A stretch of 64,000 nt of DNA, from contig NZ_JAKMCR010000003.1 of NCBI RefSeq assembly GCF_022662175.1, positions 1-64,000 on the forward strand, written 5' to 3'. The position numbers were made by a program, and so were the translations under genes. Shown here piece after piece: positions 17,359 through 26,256 of this stretch (positions are counted from its first letter, which is position 1; each line of letters opens with the position of its first letter). Under the pieces are notes generated by a model. That model worked only from the letters and a program-made list of their open reading frames with translations, did no database searches and had not been told where the DNA came from. Origin of the DNA: Aestuariivivens marinum. GTDB taxonomy: Bacteria; Bacteroidota; Bacteroidia; Flavobacteriales; Flavobacteriaceae.

Positions 17359-17397
17359 TATATTCCTTGGAATATAAATTTATTTCTACTATATTTG
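17359..17397 (+). promoter_or_regulatory. Promoter with palindromic operator, FMN reductase-marR-pirin operon
   Basis: TTG (17367-17369), 20 nt, TATATTTG (17390-17397): a full Bacteroidota promoter. The -33 TTG is embedded in the perfect palindrome TATATTCC-TT-GGAATATA (17359-17376), so a bound protein would block RNA polymerase. The MarR encoded second in the operon is the natural candidate. Confidence 0.75.
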
Positions 17398-17417
17398 CAT
17401 TATAAATTAAGTGAGAT

Positions 17418-17972
17418 ATGAATAAAATAATAGCTTTTGCAGGAAGTAATAGCAGGCAATCCATAAATAAGCAATTGGTAACTTATGCTGCTAGGTTGGT
17501 AGAAAATTCCAAGATGGATATTTTAGATTTGAACGATTACGAGCTTCCATTATTTAGTGTAGATAAGGAAAAAGAGTTTGGTCATCCAAATAATGCGTAT
17601 AGATTTTTGGAGCAAATAAAATCTGCTGATGGTATTATCGTTTCACTTGCAGAACATAATGGTGCTTATACAGCTGCGTTTAAGAACTTATTGGATTGGA
17701 TATCTAGAATTGAAGGTAAAACCTTTTTTGGTAAACCTATGCTATTAATGGGAGCATCAGATGGTAAGCGAGGGGCTAAATCAGTTTTGGATATTGCTCA
17801 AGATAGATTTCCTAGGCATGACGCAGATATAGTGGATGTGTTTTCTTTTCCCTTGTTTTACAAAAATTTTTCTGAAGGTAAGATTGTAAATAGTGAATTG
17901 GATATGGAGTTAAAATCAAAAGTAAAAAAATTCCAAGAAACATTTAAATTAGTTTCTAAAACTAATTGCTAA
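17418..17972 (+). CDS. NAD(P)H-dependent FMN reductase family protein
   Basis: A 184-residue flavodoxin-like oxidoreductase. The FMN phosphate loop is FAGSNSRQSINKQL near the N terminus, followed by DLNDYELPLFS, IVSLAEHNGAYTAAFKNLLDWISR (the conserved PExN/S-like segment, here AEHNG) and MLLMGASDGKRGAKSVLD. Such proteins reduce quinones, azo compounds or flavins with NAD(P)H. First gene of a three-gene operon with a MarR regulator and a pirin, which suggests a quinone or electrophile response. Confidence 0.85.
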   Translation: MNKIIAFAGSNSRQSINKQLVTYAARLVENSKMDILDLNDYELPLFSVDKEKEFGHPNNAYRFLEQIKSADGIIVSLAEHNGAYTAAFKNLLDWISRIEGKTFFGKPMLLMGASDGKRGAKSVLDIAQDRFPRHDADIVDVFSFPLFYKNFSEGKIVNSELDMELKSKVKKFQETFKLVSKTNC

Positions 17973-17996
17973 TCATTTAAATTTAAAACAGGAAGT

Positions 17997-18434
17997 ATGG
18001 GAGATATATCGAAAGATATTAATTCTACATTTGTGAACAATAGGGTAAAAGCATTAATTAATATAATTTATACCGCCAATTGGATAAACAGCCACCAAAA
18101 TGAATTTTTCAAACCCTTTGGTATATCTCCTCAGCAATTCAATATTCTTAGGATTTTAAAAGGAGCAGGAAAACCTATCAAAGTTCAAACTATAAAAGAA
18201 CGTATGGTGGAGCGAGCTCCTAATGCCACACGATTAATGGACAAGCTTTGTGCAAAACAATTGATAAATAGGTTGGCATGTGCAGACGACAGGCGGGTTG
18301 TACACATTGAAATTACGTCTCAAGGATTGAATTTATTAGACATTATAGCCAAGGATTTTAATGAAAATCTTTTAGAAAACCTTACCGAAGAAGAAGCCTC
18401 AACCCTAAGTGACTTGCTAGATAAAATTAGATAA
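17997..18434 (+). CDS. MarR-family transcriptional regulator
   Basis: A 145-residue winged-helix protein. Features are FGISPQQFNILRILKGAGKPIKVQTIKER (helix-turn-helix), MVERAPNATRLMDKLCAKQLINRL (recognition helix), and the wing CADDRRVVHIEITSQG. MarR proteins are usually dimeric repressors released by small aromatic or oxidising ligands. The gene lies 24 bases after the FMN reductase; the likely operator is the palindrome at 17359-17376, so the operon is probably autorepressed. Confidence 0.88.
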   Translation: MGDISKDINSTFVNNRVKALINIIYTANWINSHQNEFFKPFGISPQQFNILRILKGAGKPIKVQTIKERMVERAPNATRLMDKLCAKQLINRLACADDRRVVHIEITSQGLNLLDIIAKDFNENLLENLTEEEASTLSDLLDKIR

Positions 18435-18457
18435 ATTAAAGAATAAAGGAAATTAAC

Positions 18458-19180
18458 ATGAAAACTATAGTTCATAAAGCCAATAGCAGAGGTTATGCAA
18501 ATCATGGGTGGTTACAGGCAAACCATTCGTTTAGTTTTGCAAATTTTTATAATCCAGAGAAAATTCATTTTGGAGCTTTACGTGTTTTAAATGATGATGT
18601 TATTGCACCAAAAATGGGTTTTGGAACGCACCCACATGATAATATGGAAATTATTACTATTCCACTAAAAGGTGTTTTAAAGCACCGCGACAATATGCAT
18701 AATGCATGGCAGCCAATATTACCAGGTGAAGTTCAGGTTATGAGTGCAGGTACTGGTATTCAACATTCTGAAATAAATGGTTCCGATACAGAGCATTTGA
18801 GCCTTTTTCAAATTTGGATTATTCCCAATAAATCAAATGTAAAACCTCGATATGACCAAAAAGCTTTTAGTGAAGATAACAGAAAAAATAAGTTGCAAAC
18901 TTTGGTGACTTCAATGGAAGACAATCATATTGGCAGTTTAAAAATCCATCAGGATGCTGTGATTTCAAGAATTGATATGGATAAAGATAACTCTTTTGAA
19001 TACCAATTAAAATATTCGAATTCGGGAGTTTATGTCATGAATGTTTACGGAAATATTACTATAGGCAACAATACTTTAGGGACAAGAGATGCCATCGGGA
19101 TTTCTGAAACAGAGACCTTTCAAGTTGTTGCTAATGATAATTCAGGTTTACTGCTTATTGAAGTACCTATGAATTTCTAA
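18458..19180 (+). CDS. Pirin family protein
   Basis: A 240-residue double-cupin. The N-terminal cupin carries the metal site: FGTHPHDNMEIITIPLKG (two His and Glu) and SAGTGIQHSE (His), preceded by the family opening RGYANHGWLQANHSFSF. Bacterial pirins act as quercetin-type dioxygenases or as redox-sensing partners. Third in the FMN reductase-marR operon, 23 bases after marR and followed by a terminator. Confidence 0.9.
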   Translation: MKTIVHKANSRGYANHGWLQANHSFSFANFYNPEKIHFGALRVLNDDVIAPKMGFGTHPHDNMEIITIPLKGVLKHRDNMHNAWQPILPGEVQVMSAGTGIQHSEINGSDTEHLSLFQIWIIPNKSNVKPRYDQKAFSEDNRKNKLQTLVTSMEDNHIGSLKIHQDAVISRIDMDKDNSFEYQLKYSNSGVYVMNVYGNITIGNNTLGTRDAIGISETETFQVVANDNSGLLLIEVPMNF

Positions 19181-19206
19181 GTCAAGTAAGTCTTAATAGA
19201 ATAATT

Positions 19207-19234
19207 AAACATCCACTAAGTTGGATGTTTTTTA
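19207..19234 (+). terminator. Intrinsic terminator after pirin
   Basis: A 9-bp stem AAACATCCA (19207-19215) / TGGATGTTT (19222-19230) followed by T-rich sequence. Confidence 0.85.
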
Positions 19235-19282
19235 TTTAAAAATGCGATATTTGTCATTACGGTAAAACAAAATAAAAAGATT

Positions 19283-19465
19283 ATGGCAATGAATAAAAAT
19301 ACTGTATTGGCTTGGGCCACATGGATAATGATTTTTGTAGGATTGGCTTTAATAGCCTTAGGAGCTTTTAGATATGATGAAATAGCAGGCTGGGGATTTG
19401 CTTCGGTTGGTATTGGTTTTTTAGCTAATGCTTGGGTGTTTAATGCTTTAAAGGGAAGAGTATAA
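19283..19465 (+). CDS. 60-residue membrane protein upstream of ettA (CAL67264-type)
   Basis: A 60-residue protein with two hydrophobic helices (VLAWATWIMIFVGLALIALGAF and WGFASVGIGFLANAWVFNAL). I recognise it as the small membrane protein named after Gramella CAL67264. Its stop codon shares a base with the ettA start (TAATG), so translation is coupled. No function is assigned; the tight coupling hints at a link with ribosome energy control, which is only inference. Confidence 0.8.
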   Translation: MAMNKNTVLAWATWIMIFVGLALIALGAFRYDEIAGWGFASVGIGFLANAWVFNALKGRV

Positions 19466-21156
19466 TGAGCGATGACAAAAAAGTGATTTTTTCAATGTCT
19501 GGAGTTACCAAGACATTTCAAAGTGCCAATACGCCTGTGCTTAAAAATATTTATCTCAGTTTTTTCTATGGTGCCAAAATAGGTATTTTAGGACTTAACG
19601 GTTCAGGTAAATCTACACTTTTAAAAATTATTGCAGGGGTAGACAAAAACCACCAAGGAAATGTGGTTTTCTCACCAGGTTATTCCGTTGGTTATTTGGA
19701 GCAAGAGCCCCAATTAGCTGATGAAAAAACGGTACTTGAGGTGGTTAAGGAAGGTGCTGCAGAAACAGTGGCTATTTTGGACGAGTATAACAAAATCAAT
19801 GATATGTTTGGGTTGGAAGAAGTGTATTCCAATCCAGATAAAATGGAAAAATTAATGAATAGGCAGGCCGAGCTTCAAGATCAAATTGATGCCTCTAATG
19901 CCTGGGAATTGGATACCAAGCTTGAAATTGCTATGGATGCGCTTCGTACACCCGAAGGAGATAAAAAAATTGGAGTTCTTTCAGGAGGCGAGCGTAGACG
20001 TGTAGCATTGTGTCGCCTATTACTCCAGGAGCCCGATGTATTATTATTGGATGAGCCTACCAACCATTTGGATGCTGAATCAGTTCATTGGTTGGAGCAT
20101 CATTTGGCTCAATACAAAGGTACCGTAATTGCAGTTACACACGACAGGTACTTTTTGGATAATGTAGCAGGTTGGATTTTGGAATTGGATAGAGGAGAAG
20201 GTATTCCTTGGAAGGGGAATTACTCTTCTTGGCTAGACCAAAAATCAAAACGCCTAGCGCAGGAACAAAAGCAAGCCAGTAAACGACAAAAGACTCTCGA
20301 GCGAGAGTTGGAATGGGTTCGTATGGCGCCTAAAGGCCGTCAGGCAAAGCAAAAGGCCCGTTTAAGCAATTATGATAAATTATTAAGTCAGGATCAAAAG
20401 CAATTGGACGAAAAATTGGAAATATATATCCCCAATGGGCCACGATTGGGAACCAATGTTATAGAAGCCAGTGGTGTTAGTAAGGGGTATGAAGACAAAT
20501 TATTATATGAAGATCTAAACTTTAAATTGCCGCAAGCAGGTATTGTGGGTGTTATTGGTCCCAATGGTGCTGGTAAAACTACTATTTTTAGAATGATTAT
20601 GGGTGAGGAGACTCCAGATAAAGGAGAGTTTGTTGTTGGTGATACAGCTAAAATTGCTTATGTAGATCAAAGCCATTCCAATATCGATCCCGAAAAAACC
20701 ATTTGGCAAAACTTTAGTGATGAACAAGAGTTGGTTATGATGGGTGGTCGACAAGTTAATTCCAGAGCATATTTGAGTCGTTTTAATTTTTCTGGAAGTG
20801 AGCAAAACAAAAAGGTGAAATTGCTTTCTGGTGGTGAACGTAACCGTTTGCATTTGGCTATGACACTTAAGGAAGAGGGCAACGTTTTGCTTTTAGATGA
20901 GCCTACCAATGATTTAGATGTCAATACATTAAGAGCATTAGAAGAAGGGTTAGAAAACTTTGCGGGTTGTGCGGTTGTTATTAGTCACGACCGTTGGTTT
21001 TTAGATCGAATTTGTACTCATATTTTAGCGTTTGAAGGTGATAGTCAAGTGTATTTCTTTGAAGGTAGTTTTAGTGATTATGAAGAGAATAAAAAGAAAC
21101 GTTTGGGTGGTGATTTATTACCAAAACGTATTAAATATAAAAAGTTGGTGAGATAG
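19465..21156 (+). CDS. ettA: Energy-dependent translational throttle protein EttA
   Basis: A 563-residue ABC-F protein with two nucleotide-binding domains. The first has LNGSGKSTLLK, LSGGERRRVALCR and LLLDEPTNHLD; the second has GPNGAGKTTIFRM, LSGGERNRLHLAM and LLLDEPTNDLD. Between them is the linker (KRLAQEQKQASKRQKTLE and EWVRMAPKGRQAKQKARL), characteristic of EttA. EttA binds the ribosomal E site and gates translation according to ATP/ADP. The start overlaps the stop of the small membrane protein. Length and motifs are complete. Confidence 0.95.
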   Translation: MSDDKKVIFSMSGVTKTFQSANTPVLKNIYLSFFYGAKIGILGLNGSGKSTLLKIIAGVDKNHQGNVVFSPGYSVGYLEQEPQLADEKTVLEVVKEGAAETVAILDEYNKINDMFGLEEVYSNPDKMEKLMNRQAELQDQIDASNAWELDTKLEIAMDALRTPEGDKKIGVLSGGERRRVALCRLLLQEPDVLLLDEPTNHLDAESVHWLEHHLAQYKGTVIAVTHDRYFLDNVAGWILELDRGEGIPWKGNYSSWLDQKSKRLAQEQKQASKRQKTLERELEWVRMAPKGRQAKQKARLSNYDKLLSQDQKQLDEKLEIYIPNGPRLGTNVIEASGVSKGYEDKLLYEDLNFKLPQAGIVGVIGPNGAGKTTIFRMIMGEETPDKGEFVVGDTAKIAYVDQSHSNIDPEKTIWQNFSDEQELVMMGGRQVNSRAYLSRFNFSGSEQNKKVKLLSGGERNRLHLAMTLKEEGNVLLLDEPTNDLDVNTLRALEEGLENFAGCAVVISHDRWFLDRICTHILAFEGDSQVYFFEGSFSDYEENKKKRLGGDLLPKRIKYKKLVR

Positions 21157-21161
21157 TACAT

Positions 21162-21198
21162 AAAAAAACCGCAACTCTTATTGAATGCGGTTTTTTTT
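21162..21198 (+). terminator. Intrinsic terminator after ettA
   Basis: AAAAAAACCGCA (left) pairs with TGCGGTTTTTTTT (right), an AT/GC stem ending in a T-tract. It also faces the small minus-strand gene ending at 21219. Confidence 0.85.
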
Positions 21199-21218
21199 AT
21201 GTTCAAATTTTCAATTTG

Positions 21219-21443
21219 CTAAGTTTTATCATTTCTGCTTTGATACATATGCCCTTCAGTAAAGTCTTGATAAGGTTTATCGTCTTCTATTTCTAAATCC
21301 TTCAAATTATTAAGACGCTCGTTTTCCTTTTTTAGTTTATAGGATTTTCTAATACCCAGCAGCAATAGAATTCCAAAAAACACTAATACTATGATGAGGA
21401 TAGTAACAATATCAGATTGGTCAATTTCTAGTATTAAGGACAA
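21219..21443 (-). CDS. Small single-helix membrane protein
   Basis: A 74-residue protein if the TTG at 21443 is the start, or 103 residues from a GTG at 21530; no in-frame ATG exists. The conserved-looking part begins LEIDQSDIVTILIIVLVFFGILLLLGI (one membrane helix) followed by a charged cytoplasmic tail (KKENERLNNLKDLEIEDDK, then DFTEGHMYQ). Residues upstream of the TTG look like translated AT-rich spacer, so the shorter form is preferred. Function not recognised. Confidence 0.55.
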   Translation of the reverse strand: MSLILEIDQSDIVTILIIVLVFFGILLLLGIRKSYKLKKENERLNNLKDLEIEDDKPYQDFTEGHMYQSRNDKT

Positions 21444-21710
21444 ATTATACAAAATAATTAATTTATTAATGTAAATATATTCTAACAAATATATACTATT
21501 AATACTCGCAAAGCAACAATAAAAAAACACTTTATGAAGTGATTTCTACACCTATTGTCCAACAAATTACCCAAAATTGACAAGGAAGTGTAACGTTTAC
21601 TTAACTAAGTATACGTATAGTATAGAGCAACATATTTTTAAAATAAAAATCTAAAACTTACTATCCTTTTACTTTTAGAAATGGTTTTTTTTATAGAAAT
21701 TGCTTGTTAA

Positions 21711-21718
21711 TAAATTTG
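21711..21718 (+). promoter_or_regulatory. -7 box for the 21.7-30.5 kb locus
   Basis: TAAATTTG, a perfect TAnnTTTG, 26 nt before the ATG at 21744. The -33 region is T-rich without a clear TTG. The 21531-21743 gap shows no other feature. Confidence 0.5.
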
Positions 21719-21743
21719 TTCAACCTAAAACACAAACCACACT

Positions 21744-23087
21744 ATGTCTGATGATTTTGATTTATTAGAAACCTCTTCCAATGATAAAACAGAGAAAGTA
21801 GATGTTAACTGGGGTAAGGCTATTGATACCATGAAATCCAAGTTATCTCAAGAAGATGATCCCGAAGTACGTCAAAAAATACTAAATGCTACACTTGATG
21901 ATGTGGTGCATATGGCAGAAAAGGATAGAACAACACTATTGGACGCTATAAAGGATCTAACCGATTATCAAGACGAAGTAGGTATTATTTTTGAAAAATT
22001 CTCATCACTAAATGCCACAGAGCAAAAAGTAATCGACGATGCCCAAAAAGCGTTGGAGCGTGCACGGATTGAATTGGAAGATGCCGAAGCTAAACCAGAT
22101 ACATGGTGGAACAATTTATGGGGCCGTAAGGGTAAAATAAAAAAGGCTCAGGAATCTCTTAAAGAAGCCGAAAAAATACGTGCAGCAGCAGATAACAAAG
22201 CTAAAGCCATGTTTCAAGAACGAATAGAAAAAGCCGATGTTCAAACTCTTTTGAGCGAGCTGTCCTATAAATCACAGGCAGCAGTAACACGTTTAAAAGA
22301 TCGTGAGGTAGAGATTAAAGAGGTAGAGGACAAGTTGCAGGATGCTATAGTTGAAGCCACAAAAAATCACACAAAGGCTCTTGAAAAGAAGAAAGAAGTA
22401 GAATCGAAGCTAGAAGAACAATACGCCTTATTGAAACAAGCACGTCAGGAATTGGAAGATATTGTAGATAAGCAGTCTGCAGAATATGCCCAAGCCATTG
22501 GTAAAGTAACTGAACTTGAGCAGAAAGTAGAAGAACTTGAAGGTTTAAAAAACGCGTATACTACGTTGGCAGCTAGTAAAGACAGTTTTGTACATAAGCA
22601 TAATTTAACCATTAAAGTATTAACATCTTTACGTAGTAATTTGCAAACACATCGTGCCAAATTAAAAAGTGATACAGAAGAACGTCTAAAATATTACGAT
22701 GGCTATGTTGTGGCTTTAAAAGCAAGAACAGATCAAGAGTTTGCAGCTATTTTAGAGCATTTAGGTGTTAAAACCGATGAGCATATTGGTGAAACCTTAG
22801 CAGCTATGCATACAGCCAGCGCCAAAGCCCGCCAGGATATGATGGATAACATACCAGTTCATGAAAAAGTGATGCAAGGTGTTTATAGTAGTTATGCTGA
22901 GGCATTACAGGAAATTCGTGCGAAGGATAGTGAAATTCAAAAGAATTTCGCTGAGCGTTACGGTATCGATATGAAAGAACTTTTTGAAGATTACTATAAA
23001 GCCGATGTTAATAAACCCTCAGGAGGAGAAGGTGAACCAAATGAAAATCCTAAACCAGAAATAGGAGAAGACGATTTATTGTCATAA
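21744..23087 (+). CDS. Long coiled-coil protein, first gene of an uncharacterised locus
   Basis: A 447-residue soluble protein, not recognised as a known family. N terminus acidic (MSDDFDLLETSSNDKTEK). From about residue 95 to 320 it is strongly helical with heptad-like runs (IEEVEDK-type segments such as EVEIKEVEDKLQDAI, KALEKKKEVESKLEEQYALL, GKVTELEQKVEELEG), broken by a Trp-rich insert DTWWNNLWGRKGKIKK. The tail is acidic (EIGEDDLL). No signal peptide or membrane helix. The gene is followed on the same strand by an AAA+ ATPase gene; long helical proteins next to an AAA+ ATPase resemble remodelling pairs (PspA/Vps4-like logic), but this is inference. TelA-type stress proteins are another possible distant relation. 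Confidence 0.7.
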   Translation: MSDDFDLLETSSNDKTEKVDVNWGKAIDTMKSKLSQEDDPEVRQKILNATLDDVVHMAEKDRTTLLDAIKDLTDYQDEVGIIFEKFSSLNATEQKVIDDAQKALERARIELEDAEAKPDTWWNNLWGRKGKIKKAQESLKEAEKIRAAADNKAKAMFQERIEKADVQTLLSELSYKSQAAVTRLKDREVEIKEVEDKLQDAIVEATKNHTKALEKKKEVESKLEEQYALLKQARQELEDIVDKQSAEYAQAIGKVTELEQKVEELEGLKNAYTTLAASKDSFVHKHNLTIKVLTSLRSNLQTHRAKLKSDTEERLKYYDGYVVALKARTDQEFAAILEHLGVKTDEHIGETLAAMHTASAKARQDMMDNIPVHEKVMQGVYSSYAEALQEIRAKDSEIQKNFAERYGIDMKELFEDYYKADVNKPSGGEGEPNENPKPEIGEDDLLS

Positions 23088-23171
23088 ATACTTTACTTGG
23101 ATGTCTCAAAGACATTTCACATTATTTAAATCTACAATTATTAACTATTTATTTTAATTGTTAATTAATAC

Positions 23172-24230
23172 ATGTCCATAAACCACATCGTTACACCCTT
23201 AGATTCAGCTATATTGGATTCTAAACAGCAATATGTTTTTTATCATAAGATGATAGATTTTGCTCTAAAAGAATTGATTGTTGTTGTTCAAAGGCAAAAC
23301 TTATGTAACCAGGATGAGGTGCTGTTGTTCAAGCAGTATTGTGATTTGTTGTTGTATTCCATCGAAGCCATGCGCATAAAGTATATGTATGATGAAGAGA
23401 GTAATATGAAGGTTGATTTAACCGATTCGGGATTTCCTAATTATTTGGAATTTAGGTATTTGTTTAACGATTTGGGTTTGCGTGAAGACCACTTGCACAA
23501 ACTTAAACCAATAGAGACTTTAAAGGCTGAATTTTTAGATACTTTGATGCATTATAAAAAGCCTATAAAAAAGAACAAGTTGTTTCAAGCTGCGTCAATT
23601 GTATACTACACTTCGGTTAATAAGGATTATATTTTCAATCGTTTTGTACAGGGTAAAATCTTAAGGAATTCAAAAAACAATAAAACTAAGTTTTTAACAA
23701 GTTGGAGTTTTTATGATGTCTCACATAACCGTCCGTTTATTTGTTATATGTATTTTGATTATGATGGCGATATAAATGATTACAAAGGTAAAATTTATGA
23801 AGCATTAAGGAATATAGCAGATCGAGACATGAGTTTGGATACAATGGCTTATGCAATAGATAGGCGCTTACCTAAAGTATCGCCCAAATATATTAAGCGT
23901 ATTGATTTGGGTCCTATTCATAATGTATTTGCAAAGGATGAGAACGAATTGACTCATGTCATTTTGGAAAGCATCGGAAAAAAAGAAATCCCATTAGAAT
24001 CCTATGCTATTTCCATGAAAATTGAAGAAGTTAAATCTAAAAGTGAATTTGAAGAGGGGCATTTTTTTAGTAAGCAAACACTTCAAAAATGGGGTGAAGT
24101 TGAAGAACAATGCAATGTATTGGCACCACATAGGGTTATTCAGTTATTTTATAACAAAACTCCAGAAATTATAAATAGTCTTTCTAAACCACCTATTGAA
24201 ATTAGTAGTATTGAACAGATTAAAAAGTAA
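23172..24230 (+). CDS. Hypothetical protein of the AAA+ locus
   Basis: A 352-residue soluble protein, not recognised. No signal, membrane helix or nucleotide motif. Helical N terminus (QQYVFYHKMIDFALKELIVVVQRQN), central FLTSWSFYDVSHNRPFICYMYFDYDGDI, and a C-terminal part with APHRVIQLFYNKTPEI. It lies 84 bases after the coiled-coil gene and 61 before the AAA+ gene, same strand, so it is probably cotranscribed. A partner or adaptor of the ATPase is the simplest guess. Confidence 0.65.
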   Translation: MSINHIVTPLDSAILDSKQQYVFYHKMIDFALKELIVVVQRQNLCNQDEVLLFKQYCDLLLYSIEAMRIKYMYDEESNMKVDLTDSGFPNYLEFRYLFNDLGLREDHLHKLKPIETLKAEFLDTLMHYKKPIKKNKLFQAASIVYYTSVNKDYIFNRFVQGKILRNSKNNKTKFLTSWSFYDVSHNRPFICYMYFDYDGDINDYKGKIYEALRNIADRDMSLDTMAYAIDRRLPKVSPKYIKRIDLGPIHNVFAKDENELTHVILESIGKKEIPLESYAISMKIEEVKSKSEFEEGHFFSKQTLQKWGEVEEQCNVLAPHRVIQLFYNKTPEIINSLSKPPIEISSIEQIKK

Positions 24231-24291
24231 AACAGTCTCATTCTCAGTTTGCTGTGCAGCAATTGGGACTTTGATTGAAAACTCATAAAAA

Positions 24292-26256
24292 ATGGAACAT
24301 AACTCAACATTTCCTATAAAGTTATCAGAACTCGATGTACTTCGAGACGAAGCAACTTCCTATTTAAAAAGTGTACAATGGGAGCAGGGTTCTCGTGCTA
24401 AAAACAGAGATAAGAATGCTAAGGATGAATCTATTTTGCTGTATTTATCCAGAGCCAAAAATGGATCGAACGCGTTTGAAACCACATCTGTTTCCAAGAC
24501 CATATTAACCTTAAAAAAACGCTTATTACCCGATTCGGTTGCTATTCCCATTTATCTAAACCAAACACTTTTTGCAGTTCAGGAGGGAATAATATTAGGT
24601 ATTTGGATTAAGGATAGTTATTATGATGCCTCTGGGCTATCTAATTTAAATGAGAATAAAGCGGCATTAGATACTAATGGTAAGCGCGAGTTTGAGAGCA
24701 AAATGCATACTGCTACAGCATTTATGCTGTTTTCAACTGCTTATAAAATTTTAAATGATTTAAAGCCTCATGCTTCAGATGATTTAAGTGTGATGAAGCA
24801 AAAATTTGCCGGTATTCCAGAAGTGTCTTTGTTATCACCCATTAAGGGAATTTCATGTGCTTTGTTTTATTATGAAAAGTATTTGGCGCATCCAGATATC
24901 ATTATGTCCGATAAAGACGTGATTGATTTTACCGTGGTGTATTTTGAAGCGCTGATCGATGAAATTCAACTAAGAAAAAGTTCACTCGAATATACTGAAA
25001 CCATTGAGGACCGTACTTATAAATTAGAAAGAAGTGAGTTTGCTATTTCAGGTTGGAACAATGTCTTCCAGGGCGCAGCTAAAAGTGTAGAATTCAATAA
25101 AATTAAATTTGAGCAGATTGTCGGTAACCGTGATGCCAAACATTTTGCAAGACGGCTAACCGAGCGTTTGTTGAGTTACGACTTTGTAACTAAGAAAAAT
25201 CCATTTCAAGAATTGGGTGGTTTTATACCTGTGTTTATGGGGTATGGTATTCCTGGAACGGGGAAGAGTATGCTTATTGCTGCTATTGCAACACGTTTAA
25301 AAGAACACTGCGACACTTTAGATATTCCATTTTTATTCCATCCCATGCCCGATACGCTCATATCGACTTTTCAAGGAGGTTCGGCTGAGAAAATGGTAGA
25401 ATGGATGAAACCTTTACAGGATCCTACGAAGCTAATCTTTGCACCCATAGACGATGCCGAAAATAATTTGCAGGAACGCACCGCACAAGGTGTATCTGCA
25501 GGCGTAAAGGAAGTGATAGGTGTATTTTTGCGATATACCGAAGGGGCGTATGCTGTTAATTATGGTAACAGTTCCATAGGGTTGTTTACTAATCTTCCGG
25601 AAATGTTGGATAAAGCAGTGATTTCTAGAGTTCAAGGACGTTTTAAAATTGATGGGGCAAAAACTAAGCACGACTTTTTGGATCAGGATTATTTATGGTG
25701 GCGAAAAATGGATGACACCATGCCTAATTTTGTAAACATGCAGGGGCCTGAAAATTATAGCTACTTGCAGGATCAAGGCTTGGCAAAAAATATGGGTGAA
25801 ATTTTGAATGTAACCAATAAACCAGTCGAATCCCGTGTCCATGAGATTTATGATAAAGTAGAACAGCAATTTAAAACTAATCAGCATTTGTTCTATGCTC
25901 AGTTGTATAAAGATATGCAACAAGCCTTTCCGTTCTTTTCATCCCGTGATGTAAGGAACATTCAAAGTACTATATCCTTGCGATTAACCGATTTTGATTT
26001 GGAAGAAGACTGGTTTGAGAACCCAGAGATCTATTTTAAAAAAGATTACGACACCAAATTTAATATGCTTCAGGAATTGATGCGTGCTAACATGAAAGGA
26101 TTGGATTTTTCAGAAATCCGCAGACAGGAAGTCATACGTTATTTAGACAATGTTGCCACTATCGCCGACACTGACTTTAAACGTAAGGTTGATGCTAAGG
26201 TTAATCAACTAAATATAGAAGCAGAGGCCAGAAAGCAGTTTGAACATGAAAAATAA
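24292..26256 (+). CDS. AAA+ ATPase with unusual Walker B
   Basis: A 654-residue protein. The N-terminal ~300 residues are helical and unassigned. The AAA+ core starts near residue 300: Walker A GYGIPGTGKS (317-326), a pore-loop-like TFQGGS (359-364), Walker B region LIFAPIDDAEN (D387-D388 where D-E is usual), sensor-1 GLFTNLPEM (about 430-438) and an arginine-finger-like SRVQGRF (445-451). C-terminal helices follow (to 654). Classic AAA substrate remodellers have this order. The catalytic Glu appears to be Asp, so hydrolysis may be slow. It overlaps the Nudix gene by 11 bases, showing coupled translation. Confidence 0.85.
   Translation: MEHNSTFPIKLSELDVLRDEATSYLKSVQWEQGSRAKNRDKNAKDESILLYLSRAKNGSNAFETTSVSKTILTLKKRLLPDSVAIPIYLNQTLFAVQEGIILGIWIKDSYYDASGLSNLNENKAALDTNGKREFESKMHTATAFMLFSTAYKILNDLKPHASDDLSVMKQKFAGIPEVSLLSPIKGISCALFYYEKYLAHPDIIMSDKDVIDFTVVYFEALIDEIQLRKSSLEYTETIEDRTYKLERSEFAISGWNNVFQGAAKSVEFNKIKFEQIVGNRDAKHFARRLTERLLSYDFVTKKNPFQELGGFIPVFMGYGIPGTGKSMLIAAIATRLKEHCDTLDIPFLFHPMPDTLISTFQGGSAEKMVEWMKPLQDPTKLIFAPIDDAENNLQERTAQGVSAGVKEVIGVFLRYTEGAYAVNYGNSSIGLFTNLPEMLDKAVISRVQGRFKIDGAKTKHDFLDQDYLWWRKMDDTMPNFVNMQGPENYSYLQDQGLAKNMGEILNVTNKPVESRVHEIYDKVEQQFKTNQHLFYAQLYKDMQQAFPFFSSRDVRNIQSTISLRLTDFDLEEDWFENPEIYFKKDYDTKFNMLQELMRANMKGLDFSEIRRQEVIRYLDNVATIADTDFKRKVDAKVNQLNIEAEARKQFEHEK

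Noticed and set aside
20515-20853. Open frame of 112 codons opposite ettA
   Set aside because: Covers the second ATPase domain in antisense; low-complexity translation.
21444-21530. N-terminal extension of the small membrane protein from GTG 21530
   Set aside because: The extra residues look like translated AT-rich spacer; the TTG at 21443 gives a more typical small membrane protein. Uncertain.
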